Shown here in pieces: positions 6,988 through 15,117 of a DNA stretch of 18,511 nt. Each line of letters starts with the position of its first letter. Within the stretch, counting starts at the first letter, position 1. The stretch is from Gammaproteobacteria bacterium (GTDB lineage: Bacteria > Pseudomonadota > Gammaproteobacteria > Burkholderiales > Thiobacillaceae). The stretch spans positions 1-18,511 of the forward strand of contig JAHJNP010000204.1 of assembly GCA_018820745.1 (NCBI GenBank). Reading direction: 5' to 3'. The translations under genes and the position numbers were made by a program. The notes under the pieces are model-generated. The model was not told where the DNA came from. It saw only the letters and a list, made by a program, of their open reading frames with translations, and ran no database searches.

Positions 6988-7149
6988 TCGGGCAACGGCC
7001 GTCGACGGCTTGCCGCCTTCATGAGTGCCCTGCCGGCGTGAAGATTTTCGCTTTCGATTACCCATTGACCTGCTGGGTGGGTACGCTACGCACCCGCCGA
7101 CACCTCGCCCGAACGCACCATCGGGCACGTCCAACAGCCGTATCCAGGA
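6988..7149. other. Gap between mshL and mshM with palindromic, REP-like sequence
   Basis: This 162-base stretch is the only sizeable interruption inside the otherwise overlapping mshI-mshN block. It holds an imperfect palindrome at 7079-7095 (GGGT...ACCC arms around two ACGC copies) and a 6-bp inverted repeat gcccga/tcgggc at 7107-7126 without a T-run. The pattern resembles short intergenic REP-type repeats, which only a genome-wide comparison can confirm. The mshM frame runs open through it, so an N-terminal extension of MshM is possible but unlikely. Confidence 0.35.
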
Positions 7150-8775
7150 TCATGGCTGCGACTGCGGCAACTCGTAGTTCTGGAAACGTCGCTGGGTCGC
7201 CGCCAGATCGCGGTCCCAGTCCTGGTTGTCACGAATCAGCGTGGTCTTGATCAGCACCACCAGCTCGCGCTTCTGGCTGGCCTGGCTGGTGTTGCCGAAG
7301 AGTTGCCCCACAACGGGAATGTCGCCGAGCATCGGAATGCGGTTTTTATTGTCGCCGAAGGACTGGCTCATCAGCCCGCCGATGGCGACGATGTGGCCAT
7401 CCTTCAGGCGCACCACGCTGTCGGTTTCGGAGATGCTGCTGGATGCCAGCGGCAGGACGTAGGTGCCCAGATCTCCCAGGCTGATTTGTTTCTGTTTTTC
7501 GGTGACGCTGCTGACCGAGGGTCGGACGTGCAGCGTGATGTTGTCCCTGTCGTCGATTTGCGGGGTCACGTCCAGCGCAATGCCGGAAAAGAAGGGCTGC
7601 ACCACGACCGTGGGCGGTGTGGCGGGCACACCCACTGCCGCCGCCGTGCCACCGGTGACTTCGGTGACGAAAAAGTCGTCCGTCCCCACCTTGAGCACTG
7701 CTTTCTGGTTGTTGATGGTGGCGATGCGCGGGCTGGACAGCACATGCACCGTGCCCTGGCTCTTGATCAGGTTGATCACCGCGCCAAAATCCCCGTCGTT
7801 GAAAGCCAGGCCAAACAGGCTCCCGGTCGGGCCGGGGATGAGGCCGCCCAGCATTTGCGCAACCGTGCCCCCAAGGTTGATCGGCGGTGTGCCGTCGGGG
7901 TTGAGGCCGTTCACGCCGACCCTCAGCTTGTCTCCATGTTGCAGCGTTGCCCAGTTGATTCCGGACTGATAGCCGTCATTCAGCTGCACTTCCAGAATCT
8001 TGGCTTCCAGCATTACCTGGCGGGCGCTCACCAGTTCCGAGGCGCGCAGATACTTTTCCACCATGTACAGGCTGGCAGGCGCCGCCTTTACGATGACGAT
8101 GCCGGATTGCGCGCTCACCACCACGCTCCCCGCCTCGCCGACCAGCGTTTTCAGGGACGCAGCGACCTCCTCCCAGTAATTCGAGTCGGTCGACGTTTGC
8201 ACGCTGCTGGTTTCCAGCGATTTGGATGCGCTGCCGGACGCAGACTCGCCGCCGCTGGTGCTGACCGAGCCGGACACCACGCGCATGTCCGACATGCCCT
8301 TGCGCTGCATAGCCAGCGCGTTCAACTGATAGATGCGCGTTTGCATGGCAGGCGACGGCACGATGATGCGCTTGCCCTGCACTTCGTATTCGTAGCCGTA
8401 CAGCGCGCGCACCGCTTCCATCGCCTCGGGCACCGTTACATTCTTGAGGTTGAGGGTCAGGGTGCCGCTGACATCCGGATGCACCAGCATGCTGTAGGGG
8501 GTGCCCGTCACCATGCCCATGAACACCTCGGACGCCTTGGCATTGTTCACCGTCAGGCTGAAACGGGGCTCGTCGCGGGCGGGCTTGGCCGCCGCGGGCT
8601 TCTCGCGCACTGCGTCCATCACCGCCTGCTGCACGGCAGCCGGCGGTGGCGCGATCTGGACCGGCTGGGGGGCAGGCGTTTCCAGCGCGGTATTCAGCGC
8701 CTCCTTGCCCGCCTTGCCGAATGGGCTGGCACAGCCGCTCAATACCAGTACAGCCAAGACAATATGTTTATGCAT
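7150..8775 (-). CDS. mshL: MSHA pilus outer-membrane secretin MshL
   Basis: The 541-residue lipoprotein begins MHKHIVLAVLVLSGCAS, with a clear LSGC lipobox (Cys15). An N-terminal secretin/STN-type domain follows (FSLTVNNAKASEVFMGM..., TVPEAMEAVRALYGYEYEVQGKRIIV, about 70-150). Then come a Ser/Gly-rich linker (about 170-205) and the C-terminal secretin domain with the signature VPMLGDIP-like IPMLGDIPVVGQLF at about 480-493 and ELVVLIKTTLI. It forms the ring in the outer membrane through which the pilus emerges. A TTG at 8781 could start it (overlapping the mshK stop), but the ATG at 8775 has AGGA at a better distance. It follows mshK without a gap, so the two are translationally coupled. Confidence 0.93.
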   Translation of the reverse strand: MHKHIVLAVLVLSGCASPFGKAGKEALNTALETPAPQPVQIAPPPAAVQQAVMDAVREKPAAAKPARDEPRFSLTVNNAKASEVFMGMVTGTPYSMLVHPDVSGTLTLNLKNVTVPEAMEAVRALYGYEYEVQGKRIIVPSPAMQTRIYQLNALAMQRKGMSDMRVVSGSVSTSGGESASGSASKSLETSSVQTSTDSNYWEEVAASLKTLVGEAGSVVVSAQSGIVIVKAAPASLYMVEKYLRASELVSARQVMLEAKILEVQLNDGYQSGINWATLQHGDKLRVGVNGLNPDGTPPINLGGTVAQMLGGLIPGPTGSLFGLAFNDGDFGAVINLIKSQGTVHVLSSPRIATINNQKAVLKVGTDDFFVTEVTGGTAAAVGVPATPPTVVVQPFFSGIALDVTPQIDDRDNITLHVRPSVSSVTEKQKQISLGDLGTYVLPLASSSISETDSVVRLKDGHIVAIGGLMSQSFGDNKNRIPMLGDIPVVGQLFGNTSQASQKRELVVLIKTTLIRDNQDWDRDLAATQRRFQNYELPQSQP

Positions 8776-8777
8776 GT

Positions 8778-9137
8778 TCAATTCCTGTTATTCCGGACCG
8801 GGCGGGGTTGCGCTTGCGGCTGTGTGCGGATCGCGTGATCGAGCAGGTAGACGGCACGGCGTCCATCCTTGCCAGAAAGGACAATATGATCTTCATGGAT
8901 AGCGGCCACCCGTCCGCCTTCCACCGAGTCGCCCACTTTGACGGTGGTGCCGTCATACCAGGCAATCGAGTGATTTCCGTTCACGCTCACCCAGGCCAGG
9001 ACGGCCGCCTCCGGCGAGTCCCCGCCACCCTGGCCTGCCTGGAATACAGGCAGCGCAGTGGGGTCCGGCAGGGAAGCGGCGGCCAGCGGCATGGCCAGAA
9101 GTGCGGCCAGGGCAGACAGCATCAAACGCGCAGCCAT
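8778..9137 (-). CDS. mshK: MSHA biogenesis protein MshK
   Basis: Small exported protein of 119 residues with an N-terminal signal peptide or anchor (MAARLMLSALAALLAMPLAAA). A compact beta-rich domain follows (VLAWVSVNGNHSIAWYDGTTVKVGDSVEGGRVAAIHEDHIVLSGKDGRRAVYLL), of the PilP/GspC-HR kind that bridges the inner-membrane PilN/PilO-like pair to the secretin. The tail is Gln/Arg/Asn-rich. The identification rests mainly on position (between mshJ and mshL), size and this domain shape. Its start overlaps the mshJ end by 16 bases. Confidence 0.82.
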   Translation of the reverse strand: MAARLMLSALAALLAMPLAAASLPDPTALPVFQAGQGGGDSPEAAVLAWVSVNGNHSIAWYDGTTVKVGDSVEGGRVAAIHEDHIVLSGKDGRRAVYLLDHAIRTQPQAQPRPVRNNRN

Positions 9138-9778
9138 GTTTCCTCCAGGCTCAAGGTGTGTACGGTGAGGGTGAGCGTCAGGATCGGACGGGTGTCAGCA
9201 TCGAGCGTCGCCCCGACCCAGTTCAGCCGCCAGGGCAAGGCCTCCAGCCGTTCCAGATAGGTGACCAGTTCGGAATACCGACCGCTCACCTTGACTTCGA
9301 AACCGTGCCGGTAAAATCCGGGCGGGGTGCCCTCGGCCGCATCAGGCATGGTGACCGGTTGCGGGTTAAGCGTTTTGAATCCGACAATTTGGATACCGCT
9401 CTGCGCCTGCACGACATTTTTCAACACCTGGTTCATGCGTTCGGGCGGGATCAGCGAACGCTGAAGCTTGTCCAGTTCGGCATTCAACGCCGCCAGTCGC
9501 GCTTCCTGCCCGGCGAGCGTCGCCCGTGCCGCCCGATCCGGGTTGCGCCCGGTCTCGCGCTCAAGCTGTTGCCGCTGTTGCCCGATTTGAGCCAGCGCCT
9601 CATCGGCAACCTGCACCCGATCGCTCGCCTGCTGTTTGCGGTGCTGGCCCGCATCGATCAGCAGGGTTTGCACCAGGGCAAGGATCACCACCACCGACGC
9701 CGCGAAAATGAAGACCCGTTCCCGCAGGCTCATCATGCCAATCCGCGTCGCGATCTCGCGCAACTTCTCACTGGCCAT
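9122..9778 (-). CDS. mshJ: MSHA biogenesis protein MshJ (PilO/GspM-like)
   Basis: The 218-residue protein has a short cytoplasmic N-terminus (MASEKLREIATRIGMMSLRER) and one transmembrane segment (about 24-45). A coiled-coil stretch follows (about 50-110), then a ferredoxin-like periplasmic domain with GFYRHGFEVKVSGRYSELVTYLERLEALPWRLNW. This layout matches PilO/GspM proteins that form the alignment complex of type IV pili. The ATG at 9778 was preferred to one 40 codons upstream because AAGGGGG (9784-9790) sits 5 bases before it and the family start fits. It overlaps the PilN-like gene by 11 bases. Confidence 0.88.
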   Translation of the reverse strand: MASEKLREIATRIGMMSLRERVFIFAASVVVILALVQTLLIDAGQHRKQQASDRVQVADEALAQIGQQRQQLERETGRNPDRAARATLAGQEARLAALNAELDKLQRSLIPPERMNQVLKNVVQAQSGIQIVGFKTLNPQPVTMPDAAEGTPPGFYRHGFEVKVSGRYSELVTYLERLEALPWRLNWVGATLDADTRPILTLTLTVHTLSLEETWLRV

Positions 9779-10421
9779 GTGATCCCCCTTGCGCTGTCGC
9801 CTGTTCCGGACTGCCCGAATACAAATCGAAATCCAGGTGGTCAGGCAGTGCGGCCGTCTGGCTTGCACGCCCGTCCTGGGATGCCGCAAGCACGGCATTC
9901 ATGCCTGAAAACTGCATGCCTGTGAATGGCGCCTGCTTGCCGAGCCGATCAATATACGTCGTCAACAAGCTGGCGTTCAGGGCCGCCCCCTTGAGCGCCA
10001 CATAGCCCGGCGAGAGGGTAAATCCATTCAGCCAGACGCCTTCCGTGCTGCCATGCGCGAGCGCGCGCAAGCCGGGAGAGAAACCCGTCGAAGTCTGTTC
10101 GATGGTGTGGCCGACCGCCGCCAGCAGCGCTTCGCGTTGCGACACTTGGGCCTGCGTGGCCTTGGTGCGCTCGGTCAGCAGCGCACTCACCGGCCGGGTG
10201 GCAGCGAGGGTCAGTTCATCCAGCGCCTGTTGTGCCTCGGCCTGGCGGGCTTCGTCCTGCTCGGCCCGGGCTTCCAGCACGCCGGCCTGATAGTGAAGGT
10301 AGCCCGCCCAGCCCAGCGCGCACACCAGCATCAGACCCATTACCAGGCCCATTTCGCGCAAGCCGAATGCATAACGCTTCTTCAGCAGCAGCGGGCTGAC
10401 AAGATTGATCTGCTGGCTCAT
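9768..10421 (-). CDS. PilN-like MSHA assembly protein (sometimes called MshI2)
   Basis: The 217-residue protein starts MSQQINLVSPLLLKKRYAFG. Its INLV motif is the PilN segment that docks into a PilM-type partner. A transmembrane helix (about 25-45), a coiled coil (about 47-95) and a periplasmic domain with VWLNGFTLSPGYVALKGAALNASLLTTYIDRL follow. With MshI (PilM-like) upstream and MshJ (PilO-like) downstream it completes the inner-membrane alignment complex. Its start overlaps the mshI stop as ATGA (10418-10421). The Gly/Gln-rich C-terminal tail looks disordered. Confidence 0.85.
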   Translation of the reverse strand: MSQQINLVSPLLLKKRYAFGLREMGLVMGLMLVCALGWAGYLHYQAGVLEARAEQDEARQAEAQQALDELTLAATRPVSALLTERTKATQAQVSQREALLAAVGHTIEQTSTGFSPGLRALAHGSTEGVWLNGFTLSPGYVALKGAALNASLLTTYIDRLGKQAPFTGMQFSGMNAVLAASQDGRASQTAALPDHLDFDLYSGSPEQATAQGGSHGQ

Positions 10422-11326
10422 GGCTTGGTGTCTTCCATCCGCAATGCCGCGCCGATGGCATGAAAACAGGGAAGCGGCAGGGTATTCACATCCGGAAACC
10501 CCGAGACGTCCAGCGCATCCGCGAGGTCAAGCACCTCGACCTTGATGGCAAGATTCGTGGTTAGACCATCACGTAACGGTCCGACGTGCTCCATGGGGGC
10601 CAGCAACAGGCGGTCTACCGGAATCCCGCCGAACTGGCGATCGAAATGGTCCAGCGTGCGCTGGATTTCCAGCGTCAGGCGTTCCAGCGCGTCATCCCTG
10701 CCCTCGCCTTCCAGTAGCGCCTGGTTTACGCCCAGCGTGCGCGCCACGCACAATTCGCCGTCCAGCGTCAGCGTCAGCAAGCCGCCGGTTTCAATGAAGG
10801 AAAACAGCGCCATGGCCCGCCCGGGGGACTCCAGCCGGATGGCCAGGTTGCGCTGGGCGGTTTCCATGATGTCGATGATGCCCAGATCAAGGCCTGCGTT
10901 GGACGCCAGAACGGCCTCCTCCGCCAGCAGGCTGTTTTTTGCCGCCACCGCAAAAATCTGTCGCACATGACTCAAGTGCTCGGGATGCGGGACTTCCAGC
11001 ACGTCCACCGTACCGTCGTTGGCGTGAAAATCGAGCATGTCCTGAATCTGCCAGCGCACCGCGGACTTGACCTCGTCGGCCGGCACATTCGGCGCATCGA
11101 GCTGGCGCAGCTTGTAGTCGGACGGTCGCAATACCAGGCTGACAGGCCCCTTGCGGGGCAAGCGGGAAAGGGCCTCTTTCCAGTTTTCGCCGTTGACCGG
11201 AACCACCCCGACGGCAAGTAGCTTGGGCACGACCGCCCGGCGATCAACGCACGCGTATGCAATACGGTCCGGAAGGCGCAAATAGGCGGTTAGACCGTGC
11301 TCGGTTACTCGGCGGAAGAACCGCAT
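10418..11326 (-). CDS. mshI: MSHA biogenesis protein MshI (PilM-like actin-fold protein)
   Basis: The 302-residue cytoplasmic protein has no signal peptide or membrane segment. Stretches such as VSLVLRPSDYKLRQLDAPNVPADEVKSAVRWQIQDMLDF and GIIDIMETAQRNLAIRL match the MshI/PilM family. Those proteins have an actin-like fold and bind the cytoplasmic tail of the PilN partner. It is the first gene of the assembly block and lies 204 bases after mshQ. A promoter with a perfect TTGACA is located just upstream, so this block can be transcribed without the pilin block. A weak AGGT sequence 8 bases before the ATG may serve as ribosome binding site. Confidence 0.89.
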   Translation of the reverse strand: MRFFRRVTEHGLTAYLRLPDRIAYACVDRRAVVPKLLAVGVVPVNGENWKEALSRLPRKGPVSLVLRPSDYKLRQLDAPNVPADEVKSAVRWQIQDMLDFHANDGTVDVLEVPHPEHLSHVRQIFAVAAKNSLLAEEAVLASNAGLDLGIIDIMETAQRNLAIRLESPGRAMALFSFIETGGLLTLTLDGELCVARTLGVNQALLEGEGRDDALERLTLEIQRTLDHFDRQFGGIPVDRLLLAPMEHVGPLRDGLTTNLAIKVEVLDLADALDVSGFPDVNTLPLPCFHAIGAALRMEDTKP

Positions 11327-11350
11327 ATCTCAGACCTGAAAGTTTTTCTG

Positions 11351-11379
11351 AACTTAAATAAATAAGCCATTGTTGTCAA
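11351..11379 (-). promoter_or_regulatory. Sigma-70 promoter for the mshI-mshN block
   Basis: On the minus strand a perfect -35 TTGACA (11379-11374), a 17-base spacer and TAAGTT (11356-11351, 3 of 6 to TATAAT) lie just before mshI in an AT-rich stretch. The transcript would start near 11344 with a short leader. The weak -10 box is the main doubt. Confidence 0.55.
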
Positions 11380-11530
11380 AGGATTTAACCAGGATTCCAG
11401 ATTATTCGCGTGATATTCGCACAGGACACCCTGGATAAGAAGTTTGCACAAGGCACTCATGGGGGTTTTACGGCCAACCGGGCAAAATCTTCAACTGATT
11501 CAGCGTATTCGCGAAAACACCGCGTCCGGG

Positions 11531-14500
11531 TTAATACATTTCACGCAGGTAGATCAATGACTTGCTGCCGCGATACAGGCCGAAGCTTGCCCGGGCCGCG
11601 GGATCCTGATCGTAGTCTCCGCCCGTCCAGCGCCCTTGCAGCCAGCTTTGCGAGGCCGCGCCTAGTTGAAGCGCAAGATCAACGCTGCCGGTGTTGCCCG
11701 TGCCGGGTTTTGAAAGCTTGAGGTTGCCCCGGCCGGCGTCGAAACGTCCGGACAGCGACACCGATGTGTCGCCGGCATTGAGATCGCGCTGCCAGTTGGA
11801 AAGCGACACATCCGTGGCGTTGAACTGGGTGCAAAAATCCGCCGTATTGCGAGCAAATCCGCTGACGTTCCAGTATTGGGTTTCTATCGGCACAGGCAAA
11901 TTGAGCAGTTCCGAGCCGTGGGCATTAGACAGGACCAGCCGCCCGAAGCGGATTTCATTGCCGGAATCGAAGGCAATGCTCGGAAACAGCGCGGGGGTGG
12001 TTGTGTTGATGATGCCGTTACCGGAAACAGCATCTTCGGTGTCATCGAGAATACTCATGGAGAGGCTAATGTCCGCCGTAAAAGGCGCGGGCGGCGTAAG
12101 AGGTGGGACCGGGTTGGGCCGCGCGAACGCGACATCGATGGCACTGGCCGTCAATGTCCCAGCACCGCCGCTGGTTGCGATCACGTTAGGAGGCGTCGTC
12201 AGCAGCAGGCCGGTAACCAGCGTACCCGTGACGGCCGCATACACTTGCGCGACCCCGGCAGGCGCGAGTTTCCATAAGGCACCCGCGTAGTTGGTCGTGA
12301 TACCCCCCGCGGCATTCTTCGCCGTGATCGTGGCCTCCGGCAGTGTCAGGTAGCCGAAGGGCTGCCCGGCGTAGGTGAACGTGCGCGGAGTACAGGTCGT
12401 GTCGTTGAAGGTCTTGAATTCGGGCGTGCTGGCAGTCGTCAGCTCGAAATGGTCGGGCACGAAGCGGCCGACATTGACGGCAGCCGATTCGATCGTCATC
12501 TCGGCCGCAGTGGAACCGTCGGCCGCATCCACCGCCGCGAAGCTGGCGTCCACCAGTTTCATGGCGAAGGTGCCGACTTCGGAATAGCTGGCGCCATCGG
12601 TCGTTACCGTGCCGGAGCCTGCCGACCAGGAACCGGTTGCGAGGCTGCCGGGCGTGCAACCGGCAACCGGCAGCACGCACGCTGTCAGGCTGGCTGCGGG
12701 CGCGCCTGAGTAGTTCGAGGTGGCGACGCCAGCGGCGTTCGACGCTGTCGCCGCGATGCGAAACGGCCGGCCGGCCTTGTGCACGTTGCCACCGGCTGCT
12801 GCGGTGTTAGAGAGCGTGCGCGTAGTCCCAGCGGTTGCACTGTCGGCGTCGCTCACCGTCACGCCGCCGAAGTTTGCCGGGCGGATGGTGAAGTTGTCGG
12901 TCGAGCAGGCGGTGACCGTCGGCACACCCGTCGCCGGATACGTCATGCGAATCCGCGCATTGGGCCAGGCATTGGGTTCGCCGATGCCTGCCAGCGTCTT
13001 GCGCCCCAGGTCAGCAGCCGTGAAAGTGAGCGTCCCCAGGTTGCGGATCAGGCCATACGCGCCGCAACTGGCGCCGGCCGACGCATCGACGAGTTCCAGC
13101 TTCACATCGCCGGCAAAGGCGGTTTCGACCGCCGACCCAGCGGTCTTGAGGGCAACCACTGCCAGGTTGAACGTACTGGCTGCGATCTTGGTCCGGATGA
13201 CGCCGCTTACGCTGCCTGCGGCCGTAGCGGTCTCGAAAGCATTGAATCCGCTGGGTGCAACTGGGGGTATTCCACCACTGCACGGTCGCGTCTGGCTCCT
13301 GACGAGACTCAGCTTCGCCGCGCTCAATGCCCCGCTGAATACGCTGACCTCGTCCAGATTGCCGCTGAACTTGAAACTCGAACCACTTTCCCCTGACGCA
13401 TTGTTCTCGCCGCCGATCGACGCAGCGCCGGCATCGGTGCCCCAGGTTCCGGTATAGGTTTGCGTGACATAGGCAAGCTGGGTGCCGGCCTGATTGTAGA
13501 CATAGAGGCTTTTGGTCTTGGCCACGATATCCGCCACCGCCGCGACGAAATACCAGGTGTTGTTCTGGATCACATTGGGCGTATCCAGAATGATCGGGTT
13601 GACCGCCCGCGTGTAGAAACGCAGCCGGCCGGCTCCGCCATCGCCCAGGCTGAAGCCGTAGCCCCCGGAATTACTCTGGTCGTCGATGAAGATGCGCTGA
13701 CCCCCCTTGGCATTGTTGGTGGTGCGCATCCAGGCGGTGATCGTGAAATCCGTCGTGAGATTGGGAAACGAGGTCGGCACCGCGACATAGTCGTTGGCGC
13801 CGTCGAACATGCCGTAGTTGCAGGTACCCGGAGTGCCCGGAATCGCCGGCGTGGCGCCGGCGATCGCCGCCCCGTTGAACGCCGTGGCGTGATGGCTGCG
13901 GCCCGAACTGTCCAGAACCTGGCCGGACGCGCTGGTCCAGGTTGTCTCGTCCATGCGGTAATTGGCGATGAGGTTGGGCTGGAGCGCGACGAGATGGGCA
14001 ATGCCATCCGCCGAATTGGCTGCCAGAGCCGTCCTGCTGCCGGTTGCAGCAGTGCCGCCTGCATGGGCTTCATCGTCCGACTCAATGGTGATCCCAGGGT
14101 TGGCGGCTTGCGTGCCATTTTCCTGCCGCATGGCCATGCCCGCTGGCGCTTGAAAGCCGGAATTGCCGCGCGCCAGGGCAAACAGCCCGACCAACTGCGT
14201 CCCGGAGACGGTGGGCGTGACCGAACTGGCTGTGACGCTGGTGCTGCTGCTGGCGTTGACGGAAAAAGCGTTGATGGGCGCGACCGGATCGACATCGCGG
14301 TAGGCGACGATGGCGCCGGCTGCGCGATCGGACGCGCTGAACGTCCAGGGGTCGGCAGGATTGCTGGCGCCCGCCCGGCTCCAGTACACCGCCTGGGTTA
14401 CGGAAGTGCCGTTGTTGCTGCGGTTGACCAGCGTCCAGCCTGCCGGCGCCCCTATGGTTTGATTGCCGCGCACCGCGATCTGCGCGATCAGGATGTCATC

Positions 14501-14686
14501 GGCCTCCAACCCACCCGGATGGGTGAGCGGCAGCTCCTCCGCCCCGGAGTTTCCGGTCGCACCCGAGCTCGACCCCACCAGCGTGATGGCGGACCACGCC
14601 GCCTGGCTGCCTGCCAAAAGCAGCCAGAGCGCGCAAAGGACAGTGCGGGCTGCGTGCCAGAGGGTGTTATACGGTTTCATGGTCAT
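11531..14686 (-). CDS. mshQ: MshQ-like DUF6701 protein with LamG domain, probable pilus-tip adhesin
   Basis: Large exported protein of 1051 residues. A signal peptide covers about 1-33 (cleavage near AAWSA). A beta-rich domain follows (about 35-235, starting ITLVGSSSGATGN). Next is a LamG/concanavalin A-like domain (about 238-465), with FDGANDYVAVP, FTITAWMRT, FSGNLDEVSVFSGALS and a Cys at each end. The remainder (about 480-1051) is the DUF6701 region typical of MshQ, with paired Cys and the ending ARASFGLYRGSKSLIYLREMY. LamG folds often bind glycans or matrix proteins. As the last gene after four minor pilins, it holds a place comparable to PilY1 in type IVa loci; tip location is inference. 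Its ATG overlaps the mshP stop (ATGA). No terminator is seen after it. Confidence 0.88.
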   Translation of the reverse strand: MTMKPYNTLWHAARTVLCALWLLLAGSQAAWSAITLVGSSSGATGNSGAEELPLTHPGGLEADDILIAQIAVRGNQTIGAPAGWTLVNRSNNGTSVTQAVYWSRAGASNPADPWTFSASDRAAGAIVAYRDVDPVAPINAFSVNASSSTSVTASSVTPTVSGTQLVGLFALARGNSGFQAPAGMAMRQENGTQAANPGITIESDDEAHAGGTAATGSRTALAANSADGIAHLVALQPNLIANYRMDETTWTSASGQVLDSSGRSHHATAFNGAAIAGATPAIPGTPGTCNYGMFDGANDYVAVPTSFPNLTTDFTITAWMRTTNNAKGGQRIFIDDQSNSGGYGFSLGDGGAGRLRFYTRAVNPIILDTPNVIQNNTWYFVAAVADIVAKTKSLYVYNQAGTQLAYVTQTYTGTWGTDAGAASIGGENNASGESGSSFKFSGNLDEVSVFSGALSAAKLSLVRSQTRPCSGGIPPVAPSGFNAFETATAAGSVSGVIRTKIAASTFNLAVVALKTAGSAVETAFAGDVKLELVDASAGASCGAYGLIRNLGTLTFTAADLGRKTLAGIGEPNAWPNARIRMTYPATGVPTVTACSTDNFTIRPANFGGVTVSDADSATAGTTRTLSNTAAAGGNVHKAGRPFRIAATASNAAGVATSNYSGAPAASLTACVLPVAGCTPGSLATGSWSAGSGTVTTDGASYSEVGTFAMKLVDASFAAVDAADGSTAAEMTIESAAVNVGRFVPDHFELTTASTPEFKTFNDTTCTPRTFTYAGQPFGYLTLPEATITAKNAAGGITTNYAGALWKLAPAGVAQVYAAVTGTLVTGLLLTTPPNVIATSGGAGTLTASAIDVAFARPNPVPPLTPPAPFTADISLSMSILDDTEDAVSGNGIINTTTPALFPSIAFDSGNEIRFGRLVLSNAHGSELLNLPVPIETQYWNVSGFARNTADFCTQFNATDVSLSNWQRDLNAGDTSVSLSGRFDAGRGNLKLSKPGTGNTGSVDLALQLGAASQSWLQGRWTGGDYDQDPAARASFGLYRGSKSLIYLREMY

Positions 14687-15117
14687 TTCGAAAAACTCGC
14701 CTGAATCTGCCGGTCGACATGGTCCACCTGGCCCGGCAATCCTGAAGTCGCGGTCGAGGTGATCTGGTAGATCGCAACCGCATCGGCCCCATCAGTCGCG
14801 GGGGTGCGGGTGCAAGTGACAACCACTGTAAAGGCGGCAAGCGTGTCGGCAAGGGGATTCAGCGTAGTCGGTGAAGCCGGGCACGGCGTCGTACTGGTTG
14901 CCGGCAGCGTTTGTGGGTCAATTACTTTCCACGCCGCCCACTCGATACCGGCGCGCGCGGCCTGATAGGCTCGGGCACCCTGGATGTCCAGCGCGCTGCT
15001 GATGTGACTGGTGCGCGACAGCGACACCATGTAGCCGCCCAGCGCTGCCAGGATGACCAGCAGGAAGATCGCGGTGGGCAGGACGAAGCCGGATTCGGTG
15101 TGCGGAACGCGGTTCAT
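14683..15117 (-). CDS. mshP: MSHA minor pilin MshP (PilX/GspK-like)
   Basis: The 144-residue prepilin has leader MNRVPHTESG and cleavage before F11, followed by a hydrophobic helix (FVLPTAIFLLVILAALGGYMV). The residue at mature position 5 is threonine (T15), not the usual glutamate. That is the hallmark of GspK/PilX-like tip subunits and supports the MshP call. The globular part has two cysteines. I shortened the start from an upstream in-frame ATG to 15117 because the prepilin leader then fits and the ATG overlaps the mshO stop as ATGA. Confidence 0.86.
   Translation of the reverse strand: MNRVPHTESGFVLPTAIFLLVILAALGGYMVSLSRTSHISSALDIQGARAYQAARAGIEWAAWKVIDPQTLPATSTTPCPASPTTLNPLADTLAAFTVVVTCTRTPATDGADAVAIYQITSTATSGLPGQVDHVDRQIQASFSK

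Noticed and set aside
7303..8838. Long plus-strand open frame (511 codons) opposite mshL
   Set aside because: It is antisense to a secretin with clear motifs. The translation is His/Arg/Gly-rich without any domain, as expected for a shadow in high-GC DNA.
13460..14704. Long plus-strand open frame (414 codons) opposite mshQ
   Set aside because: Arg/Gly-rich shadow of the mshQ frame, without start signals or recognisable motifs.
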